From Roseiarcus sp963813195 (lineage in GTDB: Bacteria > Pseudomonadota > Alphaproteobacteria > Rhizobiales > Beijerinckiaceae): a stretch of 64,000 nt of DNA. Positions 24,967 to 36,569 of the stretch are shown here, piece by piece. Every line of letters starts with the position of its first letter. Position 1 is the first letter of the stretch. The stretch spans positions 186,001-250,000 of the forward strand of contig CAWEYC010000015.1 of NCBI GenBank assembly GCA_963813195.1, read 5' to 3'. The translations under genes were made by a program, and so were the position numbers. A model generated the notes under the pieces. It was not told where the DNA came from, searched no databases, and saw nothing but the letters and a program-made list of their open reading frames with translations.

Positions 24967-27900
24967 CTACTGCAGCGGCTCGGTGCGGAGTGTGAAGCGG
25001 ATGGCGGCGCCATGCGGCGCGCGCGGCGACGCCCACAGGCGGCCGCGATGGCCTTCGACGATCGATCGGCAGATCGAAAGTCCCATGCCGAGGCCTTCGG
25101 ATTTTGTCGTGAAGAAGGGTTCGAAGATGCGTTGCGCGACGGCCGGGTCCAGCCCCGCGCCGGTGTCTTCGACCGAAACCAGCACGCTGCCGGGCTCGGC
25201 GAGAGCCGAGGACACCATCAGCTCCCTCGTGCGTTCCGTAACCCCGCTCATCGCTTCGACGCCATTCATGATCAAGTTCAGCAACACCTGCTGCAACTGA
25301 ACTCGGTCGCCCAGGACCGGTCGATCGCCAGCGGCCAAGTCGGTGTGAAGCACAACGCCGTGGCGCCGCAACTCGCCAGCCGGTGAGCGCCAGCACTTCT
25401 CTTATGACGTCGTTGATGTCGAGCCTGGTCAATTGCGGTCCGGACTTCTTGGCGAGCGCCCGCAGACCCTCGAATCACGTCGCTCGCGCGCGCGCTGTCC
25501 CGCACGATGCGCGAGAGCGCGTCCCGCACTTGGTTGAGATCAGGCTTCTCGCGGTTCAGCCAGCTCATACCGGCCGCGCCATTCGACGCGATGCCGGCGA
25601 GCGGCTGGTTGATCTCGTGGGCGATCGAGGCGGTCAACTCGCCCAAGGTCGTCAGCCGCGCGACGTGGGCGAGTTCCGCCTGGGCGCTTCGGAGCGCTTC
25701 GTCGGTGCGCCTGCGCTCGGTCATATCCATGACCGTGCCGACGAATTCGACGTCACCTGACTCACTGATGTCGGGCACGCCCACGCTTTGTAAGTGCCTT
25801 ACCGACCCGTCGGGTAGAACGACCCTATACTCGTATTGGAACCGGATTCTTTCGCGCACAGCCCGGTCGAGGGTTTGCTCGAACGAGGCCCGGTCTTCGG
25901 GGTGAATCCGCTCTAGGAATGTCGGATAGGACGGCCGCGTTGTCACCGGATCGAAGCCAAAGATGCGGAAGTGCTCTGCGGACCAGGAGACCTCGCCGGA
26001 GCCGACCTTCCAGCGCCAACTGCCCGTGTGACTGATTTGCTGCGCTTCGGCAAGCGCCGCTTCGCTGCGCCGCAGATCGTCCTCAGCGCGTTTGCGCTCC
26101 GTGATGTCGACCGCGACGCCCGCAAGAAGGGGCGCGCTCCCCGCAACCGGCGCCAGAAAGGCGTCGACCTCCGCCCACATCACGCTGCCATCCTTACGCA
26201 GGTAGCGCTTTTCGCGGTGCCGAACGTAGGGTTGACCGGCCTCCTGCGCCGCGATGATTGCCTCGGAGGCGGCCCGGTCGTCCTCATGGGTGATCTCGAC
26301 GGGCGTCAGGCGATAGAGTTCTTCCTCAGAATAGCCGGTCATTCTTAGAAAGGCCGGGTTCGCCGCGACGTAGCGTCGCTGCGAACCGACCAGATTGACG
26401 CCGACGGGCACGTTTTCAAACAGGTTGCGCCAACGCTCCTCGCTCGTGGTCAGCTCGCCATAAAGGCGGGCATTCTCCAGTGAGATCGCGGCCTGCGACG
26501 ACAATAGATTCAGCACCGATATCCGAGCGGGCGTGAACACGTGCGATGCCAGGTTGTTCTCGAGATAAATGACGCCGATAAGTCTGGCCTGCTTCACCAA
26601 GGGCAAGCAAAGGACTGACCGGGCTCGCTTCTGACGGATGTACTCATCCGCCGAAAACGGGTTTTGAATTGAAGCGTCATCCAGGATCACGCTCTCTTCG
26701 GTCCGGATGACGTACTGGAGGACCGAGGCGGGAAGCTCCGACGGCGTCGCAGGCGTTCCGAGCAGACGGACGATGACCGCGTCGTGGCCAGTTGTAGCTT
26801 CCGCCTCGATCTGCTGTACATCGCCTTGCGGAAGAACCAGGAGGCCTCGTTCAGCGCCCGCGTGTTCGACGGCGATCACCATGAGCGTTTCGATCAATTT
26901 CTCGAGGACAATCTCGCCCGACAACGCTTGGTAGATCTTGACGACAGTGGCGAGGTCCAACTGCTCCTGCGCGGCCTCCATCGTTGTCGTGCGACGGTCG
27001 GGCGCCGTCTCCTCGCGGAGGAGCGGGTGGGACTGCTCAAGCTGCCGCACCTTGCCCTCGGCGCCCCAGCGGACACAGCAATCCCGGGCTTTCCTGAGAT
27101 AGGCGTCGGCGATCGTTGCAAAGCCCCGCGCTGCGTAGAACCGCGCCGCAAGTTCGTTCGCAAGTGCCTCGTTCTGGACGAATCCGTTCTCCTGCGCCAG
27201 CCGGATCGCATCTTCATAGAGGCGCTCGGCGTCAAGCGGGCAGCCTTCGAGGCGCGCAATCTCCGCCGCGAGCAGCAACCTGCGGTCTTCGAAATTCTCC
27301 GGGCAATGGCGCGCCCAGATTTCCAGATGTCGATAGTGCTCCGCAAGGGCTTCCCGGTGTTGAGCGCTCTCCGGCGCCGGCGCAACGTTGCAGGATGCGG
27401 CGTGCGCCAACCCGGCATAGAAATGATACTCTGCGTACTCGAGGAACGGCCGCGACGTGAAGAGATGCTTTTGCGCCTTGGCGGCTGCTTCGAGGGCGGA
27501 CGAATGGTCGTTCGCCCATACGTGCGCCTGCAGCTTGCGGATCCAATAGAAGGCGGCGGGAAGCGCGAGATTTGGATTCGCCTCAAGGCGCTGCTCGAAC
27601 TCGGCCTCATCGAACGCCGCGTCGTTGAATGAGTTGAATTCGCTGGTCAGACCGAGCAGCAGCCGGATTAGACGCAATTGGCCGGTGATCATGTCGACAA
27701 CGATCCCGAACTGCAGCTTCCGGGCAAATTCGAGCCCATTCGCCGCCTCCCGCTCCACTTCACTCAAGGCGTCGCCGGAAGCGAGGGAAATCGTGACCAG
27801 ATTGTTGCAGCAATGGCCGGCATAGATGAGGTCGCCAACTCTGTTTGCCTCGTCGAAGGCACGCTGCACAAATGCACGGTTGGATCGAACGTCTTGCGTC

Positions 27901-30828
27901 CAGGCATTGCCATTCCCAAAGTTCATATAAACGCGAGCCATGAAGGCGTCCAGCCCGCGTTTGTTAACCAGATCGACGCTGAGCTGGCTGAAGCGGAACG
28001 CGGATGGGTAGTCGCCGAAGTACGGCCCGAGGATCATGCCAAACCAGACATAGCCGCAGCAGGATGCATTGCTGTTGCCATGCTCCAGGCTGAGGTTGAC
28101 CATGCGTGCGGACATCAGACAGGCGAGGTTTTCATCGGTCATAAAGGCAGGCGGCATGAGCTTGGTGAGGACGTCCATTGTTGCGCGCGTGGCAGGGTCG
28201 TTCATGAGGGGCAAGTCGATGAGCTCCTCGATCGAGCGGCTTCCGAGCTGTCGCCATATCCTCTCGTATTCCTGCCGTACTTCCTCGTCGCTCGGATGCG
28301 GCGACCACTCGATCCCGACGCGCCGGAGGTACTCGAGACAGACGGCGACCGCACTGTCGTTGTGAATTAGCAGCGTGTAGAGATCCATGCGCAGACACGC
28401 AATCGCGGCTTCGTCCGCGAGACTTCTCGGTGCGGCGTGAAAGCCTCGACAGCCGCTCTTCCGCCGCCGCAAGATCGCCAATCAGAAACTCACATTCGGC
28501 GCGATGCAGCTCCAGTGCGAAGGCGAGGTCATAGCGCCGTTCCCAGCAGTCCTCCGCCACCAACCCAGCTCCGGCGGTGAGGTACTTCAGCGCTGAAGCA
28601 TAGGCACTCGCGTTTTTGGCACGCTTGCCCGCCATGAGGTTGAGCTCGGCGACCTGTTCGCGCTCCTCCTGCGTCGTGATCATCTCCGCGCCGCGGTTGA
28701 GATGATTTACGACGTCGAAGATGACTTCTTCGAGTTCTTCGGGAGCGACGCGCGACGCAAGCGCCCGGCCAATCCGGAGATGCGTGGCAGCCCGTTCACT
28801 CTCGGGGATGAGCGCATAGGCCGCCTCCTGGACCCGGTCGTGAAGGAACTCATAGGCGTCACCCAAGCGGAAGACGAGACCGCTCCGAACCGCTTCCCAC
28901 AATCCCTCGTGGACCTTCTGCTCGGATTCGCCGTGCACCAAGGTCATGGTGGCGATCTGAGCGACATTGCCCAGACAAGCGAGTTGTCCCAACGCTTCCC
29001 GCGTCACATCGGGCAGTTGGCTCAGCTTCGCGGCCATCAGATCGGCCACGTTGTCGGTGAAGCCTTTGGCGTGGATGGCGGCAGATCCCAGGTCCAGGCC
29101 GCTGCCCCATGGTCAAATACGAGCAGCGCCTCGTCGGCCAAAGCCATGAAGAACTGAACCGCAAAGAATGGATTGCCGCCGGTCTTCTCATGCACCAGCT
29201 GCGCGAGCGGTCGGGCAATGTCCCGCTCGCAGTGAAGCGAATCGGCGATCAGCTGCCCGATATCGTCAGGCCCGAGGGGAGCAAGCACGATTTCCTGCAC
29301 CCTTCCTCCGACCTTGCGGATCGTTTCCAGAGTCCGCATCAGCGGATGCGACGGATCGACTTCGTTGTCCCGATAGGCGCCGACCAGCATTAGATGCTGC
29401 ACCTCCGGCTCGGTAACCAGGTGCTCGATCAATTCAAGAGTCGCCGCATCCATCCATTGAAGGTCGTCGAGGAACAGGACGAGCGGGTGTTCGGGCCGAG
29501 CGAACACACCGAGGAGTCGCCGAAACACCATCTGGAAGCGTTTCTGCCGGTCTTGCGGCGGAAGGTCGGGAACCGGCGGCTGCTCCCCGATGACGAGAGC
29601 AAGCTCGGGGATCAGGTTGACCATGAGCTGACCGTTCGGGCCAAGCGCCTCCAGCAAGGCATTTCGCCAGCGACTCAGCTCAGCATCATCCATGCTGAGC
29701 AATTGACGCACGAGACTCTGGAAGGCCTGCGCCGGTGTCGCATACGGAATGTCTCGCTTGTACTGGTCGAACTTGCCAGCCGCAAAGAGGCCACGCGGCG
29801 GGACCACCTTGTGCAGCTCGTGGACGATCGACGACTTGCCGACGCCGGAATAGCCCGACACGAGCACGAATTCGGTTGTGTCTTGCGTCACCACCCGATC
29901 GAAGGCCGCAAGGAGGGTATCGATCTCGACCTCGCGTCCATACAGCCTTTCCGGGATCACCAACCGGTCCGACACGTCGCGCGCAGCGAGCGGAAACGGG
30001 TCTACGCGGCGATGCGCCTCCCATGCCGAGAGACACTGTCGCAGATCGGCCTCGACGCCGGCGGCGGTTTGATAGCGATCCTCGGCGGTCTTCGCGAGGA
30101 GCTTCATCACGATCGCCGACAGCTGGGTCGGCATCGCAATCATTCGTTTGCTGGGCGAGACCGGCTGTCGCGCGATGTGGCAGTGGATCCATTCCATCGG
30201 ATCGGAGGCGGTGAAGGGCAGGACGCCCGTCAGCATTTGATAGAGGATGACGCCCAAGGCGTAGAGATCGCTTCGGGAATCGATAGTCGGTTCATCCGGC
30301 CCGTCTGCTCCGGAGCCATGTAGGCAAGCGTTCCGGCGATCACCTCCGGCGGCGCAGGGGCCTGGCGCTCTCGAGGTAGACGCGAGGCGATACCGAAGCC
30401 GGTCAGCCACACGCCGCCGCTTGCGGTGTCAACGAGGATGTTGGCCGGCTTGAGGTCCTTATGGATCAGCCCCCGAGCGTGCATTTGGCCGAATCGCGGC
30501 CGCGAGCGGAACCGCGATGTTCAGGAACGACCCAATTTCCAGCGGCCGGTCGAGCAACCGCTCGAGCAACTCGCCACCGGGGTCCTCGCGCACCAGCATG
30601 AGCTGAGCTTCGCGACGAATAAGCTCGACCGGCCGCGCCGACCAGTTGGCGTCAAGATCGGCCCGCAGCGCGTATTGATGTTCGAGGTGCTGGAGTGAAC
30701 CCGGCGAGGGGTATTCGCTGGCCGGAGCGACCAGGAGGATCGGGGCTAGGCTATCGCCGAAGTCCTCGATACAGCGTGAACTCGACTTCACGCAACTTCA
30801 CGAGCGCGTATGCCGAAAGTTCCGTCAT
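24967..30828 (-). pseudogene. giant hybrid Ser/Thr kinase-like/AAA ATPase/GAF-PAS sensor histidine kinase, several frameshifts
   Basis: About 1,950 codons in pieces encode one multidomain protein starting MTELSAYALVKLREVEFTLYRG behind AGGAGAG. In order: a protein-kinase-like domain (30.8-30.0 kb; HKDLKPANILVD), an STAND-type ATPase (29.95-29.0 kb; GYSGVGKSS, LFLDDLQWMD), a long TPR-like helical region (29.0-27.0 kb), GAF (26.9 kb), two PAS domains (26.4 and 26.1 kb), a HisKA dimerisation helix with IAHEINQP (25.6 kb) and an HATPase domain (VEDTGAGL, GLGMGLSI). Frames change near 30768, 30490, 30290, 29090, 28440, 25468 and 25380. The kinase DFG motif reads GFG (LTGFGIAS), as I recall for this family, so the N-terminal kinase may not phosphorylate. 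No response regulator is adjacent. Confidence 0.82.
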
Positions 30829-30856
30829 GAGAGGGCTCTCCTGAGCGCCGAGACGT

Positions 30857-31683
30857 CTACCCTTTCTTCAATCGACATCCCCGGATGCCAAGGTTCGTCC
30901 CGATTTTGTGGGACGCTGACGCCCAGACCGTCAGGGCGCCGATGATCGCGATGACGAGCACCATGCACCAAAGACCGAGCTGAATGTAAGCAACTGCACC
31001 CGCGAGCGTTCCGAGGAAGAAGCAAAACATGATTGGCCAGAGCTCGTTAAGTCTCCTCTTGACTTCCAGATGATCGGCCGCGGCGTTCGTGTCCGGCGGC
31101 GCATTGCGCAGCGGCCAGCACGCCAGCACCAATGTGGACGCGTCGATCGCCAACTGAGTGGTGTTCGACGTCATCACATTGGTTGAGGGAGAGCCCTGGA
31201 CCAGCAGTCGGACCAGTGCGCTCTGCACGCCCATTGCCGAAAGCCCTGACATACTCGCAAACAGGACGGCTGGCGTATTGGGCCCCGGCGCTGGGTTGCC
31301 GACGGCCCTGAAAGCATCAGGCACATCAGGAGCGCCGCTTCGAGAGTGAGCGCCGCCGGCAAAGCGTACCGCCCCCGTCGTTCCGCGCCCTTGATCATCA
31401 CAGTGGTGACGAAGCCGGCGAGAAAGTACACTGGAATTCCCACCACTTTGACCACGACATCAGGATCGTGCGTGACCAGCTGCGCGCCCGCCAAGACGAA
31501 GCTGCCGGTCACCTGTGCGACGAAGAGTTCGAAGAGCGCGAGATACGTGCAGCCGTCGACATAACCTGCAACGAAGCTCAGAACCGGTGGGAAGGCGCGG
31601 CGCATGGATCGCGGCATTTGCGGGACCTCGATATCATGACGAGGCGTGAAACGTTGGCGGCGACTTAGTTTGGCTTGACGCAC
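30857..31683 (-). pseudogene. DUF1275 (YoaK-type) membrane protein, frameshifted
   Basis: Two frames together give an integral membrane protein of about 275 residues of the DUF1275 family. It has the signature SFVAGYVDGCTYLALFELFVAQVTGSFVLAG near the N-terminus, PVYFLAGFVTTVM, the central MSGLSAMGVQSALVRLLVQG and STNVMTSNTTQLAID, and a last helix pair LGTLAGAVAYIQLG. The frames switch near 31310; one missing base in the CTTTC tract would restore a single frame. The function of the family is unknown. The start could be 31683 or the internal ATG at 31617. It is transcribed toward the sensor kinase gene with only 28 bases between. Confidence 0.78.
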
Positions 31684-32128
31684 TTGCCGACGGCGCTTTT
31701 CGACGTCTTGGCGCCATGTTCAAGGGCGCGCGTCTTTCTGTCGGGTCTATCTCTTTGCGCATTGTCCGCATGCCAAATGAGGCGCCCTGCGGACCATTCG
31801 GTCTATGTGGAGAGACCTCAGGCATCGCAAATTAGCTCAACCCCCCCACGATTTAAGGCCCCGGGGGTGGGTCGGTTCCCTCAAGGTCGCCGCTTTTTGG
31901 GCCTCGTTTTGCGCCGGCATCCGATGATAATCGGTGGCGGGGCGCGCCCGTCGAGTTGGTCCGTCTCACTCAATCGCGGAAACTGTCGGCCCGACCGCGG
32001 CCGCCGGGAGAACCGAAGGCTGTGTTACGCGCAGCGGCCGCGACGGCTTCGCCCACGCGCCCATCGCCGCGGCGGGGCGACCGACTTGCGTAGCCACCCT
32101 ACCGCGACGTCGGTCGCCAAGCCGTGAA
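31684..32128. other. no gene recognised
   Basis: This is a 445-base stretch between the DUF1275 gene and the molybdenum-enzyme operon, both on the minus strand. It contains a run of seven Cs near 31842 and GC-rich sequence toward the 3' end. I see no coding region with a credible start, no RNA gene and no strong promoter. It probably holds the DUF1275 promoter. Confidence 0.5.
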
Positions 32129-34381
32129 CTAGATCAGATGGTTGAGAGCGATCGGGAACTGGCGCATCCGAATCCCGGTTGCGTGCCAGACGGCATTGGC
32201 GACCGCACCAGCGGTCCCCGTCACTCCGATCTCACCAACGCCCTTGATGCCGAGCGCGTTGACGTGCGGATCATTCTCCTCGACGAGGATGGCTTCCAGC
32301 GAGGGGACGTCCGCGTTCACCGGCACGTGGTATTCGCCGAGATTCGGGTTCATGAGTTGGCCCGAGCGCGGGTCCATGATCGCTCGCTCGTGCAAGGCGA
32401 ATGATACGCCCCAGATCATTCCGCCGTAGTATCGGCTCCGCACGAGACGCGGATTGATGACCCGGCCTGCCGCGAAAGCGCCGACCAAGCGGGTCGCACG
32501 GATCTGCCCAAGCTCGGGATCGACCTTGACCTCGGCGAAGACCGCCCCGTGCGAATGCATGGCGTAGCTGGATTGTGCGGCCGGATCGGCCGCGCTCCCG
32601 CCGCGCGCCTCGATCGTCGCGACGCCCGCCCGGGCAAGGATTTCTTCGTAGCTCTCGCTTCGGCTTTCATCGTCGCGGCGGAACAGCCGGCCGTGCCGTG
32701 CGACGACGCCGGCGTTCCCGGCGCCATAAAGCGGCGAGCGCTGGTCGCCGGTCGCGAGATCCGCGAGCTTGGCGATCACGTTCGCGCCAGCGCTATGGAT
32801 CGCCATGCCGGCCGTCGCGGTGTGCGCCGAGCCGCCGGCGATCCCACCATCGGGCAAATCAGACGAGCCGTAGCGGAACTCGACTTTATCGAGATCGAGC
32901 CCAAGGCCATCGGCAGCGATCTGGGCGAGAGCGGTAGCAGCGCCCTGACCCATCTCGTGGGCCCCGATTTCCATGACGCCGCGGCCGTCGCTCCCGAGGA
33001 TTGTACGAGCCTGAGCCTGGAACATCAGCGCCGGGAAGGTCGCGGTGCCCATGCCCCAACCGACGAGCAGTCCGGCCTCGTCGCGCATTTGACGGGGCGC
33101 GAGCGGACGCCGAGTCCACCCAAAGCGCTCGGCGCCTTGAGCGTAGCATTCCCGCAGCGCCTTCGAGGAGAACGGCTTGCCGGAAATCGGCTCCACATCG
33201 GCGTAGTTTTTCAGGCGGAAGGCCATGGGGTCCATCCCGCAGGCCTGCGCCATCTCGTCGATCGCGCTCTCGAGCGCGATGGACCCCGTCGCCTCTCCCG
33301 GAGCGCGCATGAATAGCGGCGTGCCTGTATCAAGCCTGACCGCTTCATGCGAGGTGGCGATGGCGGGGCTCGCATAGAGCGTGTGCGAACTGTCGGAGGC
33401 CGGCTCGAAGAAATCGTCGAATGTGCTGGACGATGTCTTCGTGTGATGGTCGATGGCCGTTAGCGCGCCGCGGCTGTCGGCGCCCACGCGCAATGTCTGC
33501 CGGGTCGGCGGTCGATGGCCCACGGGACCGTACATCTGCTCACGGCGAAGCACGAGCTTGACGGGCCTGCCGACCAGTTTGGCCGCCATGACGCCGAGGA
33601 TTTGAGGTCCGGAGATCAGGCCTTTCGAGCCGAACCCGCCGCCGAGGAAGGGGCTGCGAATATGGATGTTTTCCATTGGGATTCCGAACAGGCCCGCGAT
33701 GCGCCCTTGCGCCATGACGAGCCCTTGGCTCGGCGTATCGATGGACACGCTCTCGCCCTCCCAGGAGGCGACGATCGCGTGCGGCTCCATTGCGTTGTGG
33801 TACTGTGCCGCTGTCTCGTAGGTCGCCTCGACGCGTCGAGACGCGGCTGCGAGACCGGCGTCGACATCGCCCCGGCGCGCCTCGGCCGGGTTTCCAATGC
33901 CGACGCCCGGCGGAACGAAGCTTTCGGCATCGTCGAGCCCAACGCGAGCCGGCTGAGTGTCATAACTTGGGGACAGGAGCGCGGCGCCTTCGGTCGCGGC
34001 TTCCAGGGTCTCGGCGATCACCACGGCGATCGGCTGGTTCGCGTAGCGCACGCGATCGTTTTGCAACAGATCGAGCCGGAACATGAAGGGGTTCGTCTTC
34101 GCGTCCGGATCCAGCGCCAACGGCGGCTTGTTGGCAGGCGTCATGACCTCGACGACGCCGCGGTGCGCCTTTGCCGCCGCCACGTCGAGAAACGTCACGC
34201 GGCCGCGCGCGATGCTGCTCGCCGCCAGGACGGCATAGAGCATCCCGGGCGGGTGGTTGTCGGCGGCATAGCGGGCGGCTCCCGTCACTTTCAGGATGCC
34301 GTCGCGGCGCGTCAGCGGCTGACCGATATTCGAGCCATGCCGGAGATGCGCCGGAGCATGAGCAATCGCGATCTCAGACAT
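32129..34381 (-). CDS. molybdopterin-binding subunit of xanthine/aldehyde oxidoreductase
   Basis: A 750-residue catalytic subunit of the xanthine oxidase family, close in layout to the YagR/PaoC aldehyde oxidoreductase. It starts GSNIGQPLTRRDGILKVTGAARYAADN and carries the molybdopterin-binding segments SPFLGGGFGSKG, GHRPPTRQTLRVGA, MRAPGEATG and EIGAHEMGQGAATALAQIAA. The proposed catalytic Glu lies in IKGVGEIGVTGTAGAVANA. It hydroxylates aldehydes or heterocycles using water, passing electrons to the FeS and FAD subunits encoded upstream. Its start overlaps the FAD-subunit stop by eight bases. The gene is intact. Confidence 0.92.
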   Translation of the reverse strand: MSEIAIAHAPAHLRHGSNIGQPLTRRDGILKVTGAARYAADNHPPGMLYAVLAASSIARGRVTFLDVAAAKAHRGVVEVMTPANKPPLALDPDAKTNPFMFRLDLLQNDRVRYANQPIAVVIAETLEAATEGAALLSPSYDTQPARVGLDDAESFVPPGVGIGNPAEARRGDVDAGLAAASRRVEATYETAAQYHNAMEPHAIVASWEGESVSIDTPSQGLVMAQGRIAGLFGIPMENIHIRSPFLGGGFGSKGLISGPQILGVMAAKLVGRPVKLVLRREQMYGPVGHRPPTRQTLRVGADSRGALTAIDHHTKTSSSTFDDFFEPASDSSHTLYASPAIATSHEAVRLDTGTPLFMRAPGEATGSIALESAIDEMAQACGMDPMAFRLKNYADVEPISGKPFSSKALRECYAQGAERFGWTRRPLAPRQMRDEAGLLVGWGMGTATFPALMFQAQARTILGSDGRGVMEIGAHEMGQGAATALAQIAADGLGLDLDKVEFRYGSSDLPDGGIAGGSAHTATAGMAIHSAGANVIAKLADLATGDQRSPLYGAGNAGVVARHGRLFRRDDESRSESYEEILARAGVATIEARGGSAADPAAQSSYAMHSHGAVFAEVKVDPELGQIRATRLVGAFAAGRVINPRLVRSRYYGGMIWGVSFALHERAIMDPRSGQLMNPNLGEYHVPVNADVPSLEAILVEENDPHVNALGIKGVGEIGVTGTAGAVANAVWHATGIRMRQFPIALNHLI

Positions 34382-35430
34382 GGAGGACTCCGGGAACGAT
34401 AGCGAAAGGAGAGGCAGGAAGCGCCGCGATGCGCTCGGGGGTTCCGGCCGCGGCCAGCGTCAGAGCCCGCGTCACGATCCGTCGCGCGAGCTCGATCTTG
34501 AAGGCGTTGTCGCCGGACGGTTTCGCCTCGATCAGCGCCGCCTCGGCCGCGCGACGAAAGGCGGATTCGTCGGCGCGCTCGCCGGCAAGCATTTGCTCGG
34601 CCGCACCGGCCCGCCAAGGCTTCATTGCGACGCCGCCGAGTGCGATCCGCGCCTCCACGATCTTCACCCCTTCGATGCGAAGGGCGGCGGCGGCGGACCC
34701 GACCGCAAAGGCGTATGACGTGCGCTCCCGAACCTTGAGGTAGCGGGCGTGAGTCGAGAAACGGGCCGCCTCCGCCGGCAGACGGACGGCGATGATCAAC
34801 TCGCTGGGTTCCAGCACGCTGTCGCGCTCGGGCGTGTCGCCAGGCAGACGGTGAAAGCTCTCGACGGGAACTTCGCGCCGGCCGCATTTTGCCTTCAATT
34901 TCGACGATCGCGTCGAGCGCAACCAGCGGGACGCAGAAATCGGACGGGTTCGTTGCGATGCAACTCTCGCTCCAGCCCAACACGGCATGCAGCCTGTTAT
35001 CGCCGCCGCGCGCGTCGCAACCCGAGCCCGCCGCGCGTTTGTTGCAGGCGCTCGCGACGTCGTAGAAGTATGGGCACCGCGTACGCTGAAGCAGATTGCC
35101 CCCGACCGTCGCCGCGTTGCGAAGCTGCGCCGATGCGCCGGACAAAAGCGCTTCCGCGACCGCGGGAAAGCGTTGCGCGAAGTTCGCATCGTGCGCGAGA
35201 TCGGCGTTGCGCACGAGGGCTCCGATACGAACGCCGCCGCCCGGGAGAGGCTCGATCCGATCGAGCCCATCAATGCCATTGACGTCGACGAGACGGGTCG
35301 GGCGCGCGATGCCGCCTTTCATCAAATCGAGCAGGTTGGTGCCGGCGGCGAGATAAGCGGAGCCGGGCGCTGAAGCGGCCGCGATCGCCGCGGCAATCGT
35401 CTTGGGTCTGACGTATTCGAAAGTATTCAC
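34374..35430 (-). pseudogene. FAD-binding subunit of xanthine/aldehyde oxidoreductase, one frameshift
   Basis: A FAD subunit of about 351 residues in two frames. The first has FEYVRPKTIAAAIAAA, the FAD motif YLAAGTNLLDLMK, the QLRNAATVGGNLLQRTRCPYF segment and CIATNPSDFCVPLVAL. The YagS-like cysteines in YFYDVASACNKR suggest an extra FeS cluster. The second frame has VPVESFHRLPGDTPERDSVL, YAFAVGSAAAALRIEG and a normal C-terminus. The switch is at the four-base T run 34887-34890 (plus strand); one base fewer gives exactly 352 codons. The ATG overlaps the stop of the FeS subunit (ATGA). Confidence 0.85.
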
Positions 35431-35924
35431 GCCACGTTCCTCCGATCGCGTTCGATCAGTTCCCTTTGCACGTCCAAAATCGCGTCGGTGATCCCGGTGT
35501 AGGCGCTACACCGGCAGAGATTTCCGCTCATGCCTTCGCGTATCCGCTCGGCGTCGTCGCCGGCCTGACCTTCCTGGATCAGCCCGATCGCACTCATGAT
35601 TTGTCCAGGCGTGCAGAACCCACACTGAAAGCTGTCGTGTTCTATGAAGGCCGCCTGCACGGGATGGAGAACGTCGCCCTTCGCCACGCCTTCGATCGTG
35701 AGGACATCCGCGCCGTCGTAACTAACGGCCAAAGCGAGGCACGAATTGATCCGTCTCCCGTCGACGAGGACGGTGCAGGCGCCGCATTGTCCGCGGTCGC
35801 AGCCCTTCTTGGTCCCGGTCAGATCGAGGCGTTCGCGAATGAGATCAAGCAGCGTGACGCGGGCGTCATCCAATTCGACTTTGCGCGCCACTCCGTTCAC
35901 AGTAAGGGAGATCGATAGGGTCAT
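35427..35924 (-). CDS. 2Fe-2S iron-sulfur subunit of xanthine/aldehyde oxidoreductase
   Basis: A 165-residue small subunit with two [2Fe-2S] sites. The N-terminal plant-ferredoxin-type site reads CDRGQCGACTVLVDGRRINSC and the C-terminal site has CGFCTPGQ and NLCRC. It transfers electrons from the molybdenum centre to FAD. It is the first gene of the three-gene operon small-medium-large, an order shared with the yagTSR/paoABC type. There is no visible Tat signal at the N-terminus (MTLSISLTVNGVARKVELDD), so the complex is probably cytoplasmic, unlike E. coli PaoA. Confidence 0.93.
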   Translation of the reverse strand: MTLSISLTVNGVARKVELDDARVTLLDLIRERLDLTGTKKGCDRGQCGACTVLVDGRRINSCLALAVSYDGADVLTIEGVAKGDVLHPVQAAFIEHDSFQCGFCTPGQIMSAIGLIQEGQAGDDAERIREGMSGNLCRCSAYTGITDAILDVQRELIERDRRNVA

Positions 35925-36091
35925 GCGTCGCTCCGGTCAGGGGTCCCGTCAAAACTGGCTTAAGCCGCGGCGCGGCTTGGGCGGCAGAGGTCAAGGCGCA
36001 CAGTTGCCTCGCCGCACGCGGCCCCGCGCAGGTTCACCCGCCTCTTCAAATCAGCGGACGGGTAATCGAATGATGTGCTAGCTCGGCTCTC

Positions 36092-36501
36092 TCAGTCGCT
36101 GCCGTTATTATACGGAGCGCCCCTCCGCTTTTCAAGTAGCCAGCGCGAAAAGGTCGAACGCTTTGACCAAGGCCGTCGGGGCGCGGCAGGGCCGTCGCGC
36201 CCCGCGGCGAGATCGTGCTCGCGCGTGGCGGCAAACATCGTGCCGCCCCAATCGCGTGCCGTGATCACAAGATGATCGAAGCCGCCGAGCGTCTCGAAGA
36301 AGCCAGACACGCTGGCCTCGTCCTGCAGATCGACGGCGCCGCCCGCCGTTCCGCTCAAGCGCTCGGCGCCGCCTCGGCATTCGCCGAATTGCTCGACGCG
36401 ATCACCACCTCCGCGCCCAACTCTCGCGAGAGTGCGGCGACCGCAAAGCCGATGCCCGAAGCGCCCCCGATCACGATTACGCGCTTCCCGGCGAGCGACA
36501 T
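36092..36501 (-). pseudogene. short-chain dehydrogenase remnant
   Basis: The first part (MSLAGKRVIVIGGASGIGFA) is the NAD(P)-binding start of an SDR. After a frame change near 36355 it continues with VDLQDEASVSGFFETLGGFDHLVITARDW, the expected next section. It stops after about 137 codons, before the catalytic Ser-Tyr-Lys region. The gene is therefore both frameshifted and truncated at the 3' end and should be non-functional. It lies between the molybdenum-enzyme operon and the epimerase gene. Confidence 0.75.
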
Positions 36502-36569
36502 CGCCGCGTCGGTCAGTCCTTCTCCTTCGGAAATCACGCCAGCTTCCGCAATGTCATGCGGACCCAGCG

